A stretch of DNA of 7,257 bases from Sphingopyxis sp. (GTDB lineage Bacteria; Pseudomonadota; Alphaproteobacteria; Sphingomonadales; Sphingomonadaceae), in assembly GCA_012035435.1 (NCBI GenBank), contig JAAUPH010000118.1, positions 1-7,257 of the forward strand. The letters are read 5' to 3'. The position numbers were made by a program, and so were the translations under genes. Below the pieces are notes generated by a model. That model worked only from the letters and a program-made list of their open reading frames with translations. It did not search any database and was not told the DNA's origin. Positions 6,204-7,257 of this stretch are shown here, piece after piece (the stretch's first letter is position 1; each line of letters begins with the position of its first letter).

Positions 6204-6984
6204 ATGACGGCCAGCCTGTTTCTTGCGCTAGCGGCTGCGGCTCAGCCTGCGCGCGCCGTCCCCAATGACTATGCGCTCGAGCAAAATTGGCTGTGCCGCC
6301 CCGACCGGCGCGATGCGTGCAGCACACCCAATCTTGACGTCACCGAGGTTGCGCCCGACGGCAGCCTGACCATGCGTAAGGTCGCACGGGCGGAGGCATC
6401 CAAGGCAGATTGCTTCTACGTCTATCCGACCCTGTCCTATGACCCCGGTGGCAACAGCGACATGATCGCCAATGACGAAGAACGCCGGGTCGTCGAGGCG
6501 CAGTTCGCGCGCTTTGGCACGGTGTGCCGGACCTTTGCGCCGCTGTATCGCCAATCGACGCTGACATGGCTGCGCTCCAACCTGGTCGGCAAGCCAATCC
6601 CGGTCGATATGGAGCTGCGCTACACCGATGTGCGCGATGCGTGGCGGAACTATATGGCGCGCGACAATGGCGGGCGGCCCTTCGTGCTCGTCGGTCATTC
6701 GCAGGGATCGGGCCTGCTCAAACGACTGATTGCCGAGGAAATGGAGGGCAAGCAGGTTGCCGGGCAGATGCTGTCAGCGATGCTCGCCGGGCACAATGTC
6801 GCGGTGGCGGCGGGCAGCGATGTCGGGGGCGATTTCAAGAGGACGCCGATCTGCCTCAAAACAGGCCAGACCGGCTGCGTCATCGCGTGGGCGAGTTTCG
6901 CGAAAGCGCCCCGCCGCAGGAGGACAGCCGCTATGGCCGCCCGCCTGCTCCGGGGCAGGAGATTGCCTGCGCAAATCCGGCCTG
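6204..6984 (+). pseudogene. secreted DUF3089 (alpha/beta-hydrolase-like) protein, frameshifted and truncated
   Basis: It starts with ATG at 6204, four bases after the DUF952 stop, with GGGGGAG at 6190-6196 as ribosome site. A short hydrophobic leader (SLFLALAAAAQPARA) suggests export, although it lacks the usual positive n-region. The body follows the DUF3089 pattern: NWLCRP, DCFYVYPTLS (70-79), NSDM, VCRTFAPLYRQSTL, and the nucleophile elbow VGHSQGS with Ser166 (codon 6699-6701). That elbow implies serine-hydrolase chemistry; the substrate is unknown. After ASF at 6897-6899 one C is missing: restoring it gives FRESAPPQEDSRYGRP and PAPGQEIACANPA, which is the expected continuation. Without it the frame runs on in unrelated sequence to a TGA at 6996-6998. 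At about 6958-6984 the gene is cut by a join to a DUF493 piece, so the final part, with the expected catalytic His, is lost. Confidence 0.85.
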
Positions 6985-7045
6985 CGTCTTTCCCATGACC
7001 TTGATCGGAAAGGCGCAGGGAAAGTCGAGCAGGCTGGGTGTCCCG
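6958..7045 (-). pseudogene. DUF493 (YbeD family) fragment
   Basis: On the reverse strand, in frame with the clpB piece, about 29 residues read GTPSLLDFPCAFPIKVMGKT then QAGFAQAIS. This is the N-terminal signature of the small DUF493/YbeD proteins ([LI]-[LI]-[DE]-[FY]-P-x-x-F-P-[IF]-K-V-M-G), cytoplasmic ACT-like-fold proteins of about 90 residues. The rest of the protein is missing. The codons for QAGFAQAIS overlap, on the other strand, those for EIACANPA of the DUF3089 gene, so the join lies within 6958-6984. The family is commoner in beta- and gammaproteobacteria than in sphingomonads, which suggests a different source organism. Confidence 0.65.
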
Positions 7046-7257
7046 ATGGCGTCCTTCTCATTCTTCCAGCGCGCGGTGAGCGTGTTGGCTTCTTCGCGCA
7101 GTCCGGCCAGTTCCTGCTGCAGCTTGGCGAGGCGCTCCTGGCTGGCCTTGTCCTTCTCTTTCTTCAGTGCGGTCTGTTCGATCTCCAACTGCATGATGCG
7201 GCGGTTCAGCGTATCGAGTTCGGCGGGCTGGCTGTCGATTTCGATGCGCAGCGCGCT
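7046..7257 (-). CDS. clpB: ClpB disaggregase, middle-domain fragment (cut at both ends)
   Basis: The reverse strand is open from the window edge and encodes SALRIEIDSQPAELDTLNRR, IMQLEIEQTALKKEKDKASQ, ERLAKLQQELAGLREEAN and TARWKNEKDAI. This is the start of the ClpB/Hsp104 coiled-coil middle domain, just after the first AAA+ module. In this family that coiled coil binds DnaK and controls disaggregation. The R-I-E-I-D-S-x-P-x-E-L-D and R-W-x-x-E-K signatures are clear. The first AAA+ module would lie outside the window to the right. To the left the sequence should continue along the coiled coil but instead becomes DUF493 at about 7045. So this is a fragment here, whatever the real gene looks like. 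Confidence 0.93.

Noticed and set aside
1..7257. CRISPR array, tRNA, rRNA or defence system
   Set aside because: I saw no regularly spaced repeats, no tRNA-like cloverleaf or rRNA stretch, and no gene from a known defence family.

Overview
The window looks like a metagenome-type contig. It has one coherent high-GC core, roughly 1.57-6.98 kb, flanked on both sides by a patchwork of short, unrelated gene fragments. The core reads as alphaproteobacterial, most likely a sphingomonad. Reasons: the GyrA N-terminus and the extra segment in its C-terminal domain are of the alphaproteobacterial kind, codon use is GC-rich, and gyrA starts with TTG. I could not run a search, so this placement is recall-based.

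Left flank (1 to about 1570): a 60-base AT-rich tail of one gene, then an abrupt step to very GC-rich sequence. After it come pieces of an enoyl-CoA hydratase, an IS1634-type transposase, an ABC1/UbiB-like kinase, a TPR glycosyltransferase-like protein, an unrecognised patch and an SDR oxidoreductase on the + strand, and an SGNH-like hydrolase on the - strand. None is complete. At least two joins fall inside short words that both partners could share, which is the signature of an assembly or amplification chimera rather than of a real locus.

Core: a - strand membrane protein (5' end at 2882) with a nucleotidyltransferase-like front half and a membrane half that resembles a CDP-alcohol phosphatidyltransferase without its catalytic aspartates. 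A 290-base divergent intergenic region follows, with a direct repeat and an inverted repeat. Then comes intact gyrA (3173-5896), a DUF952 gene overlapping its end by 11 bases, and a secreted DUF3089 (alpha/beta-hydrolase-like) gene four bases after that. These three are packed like an operon. The two small genes each carry one single-base deletion.

Right flank (about 6958-7257): the DUF3089 gene runs into a piece of DUF493 (YbeD family) and then a piece of clpB, both on the - strand.

I do not see a novel biological system here. The most useful messages are the chimeric ends, the frameshifts, and the possible pseudoenzyme half of the membrane protein.
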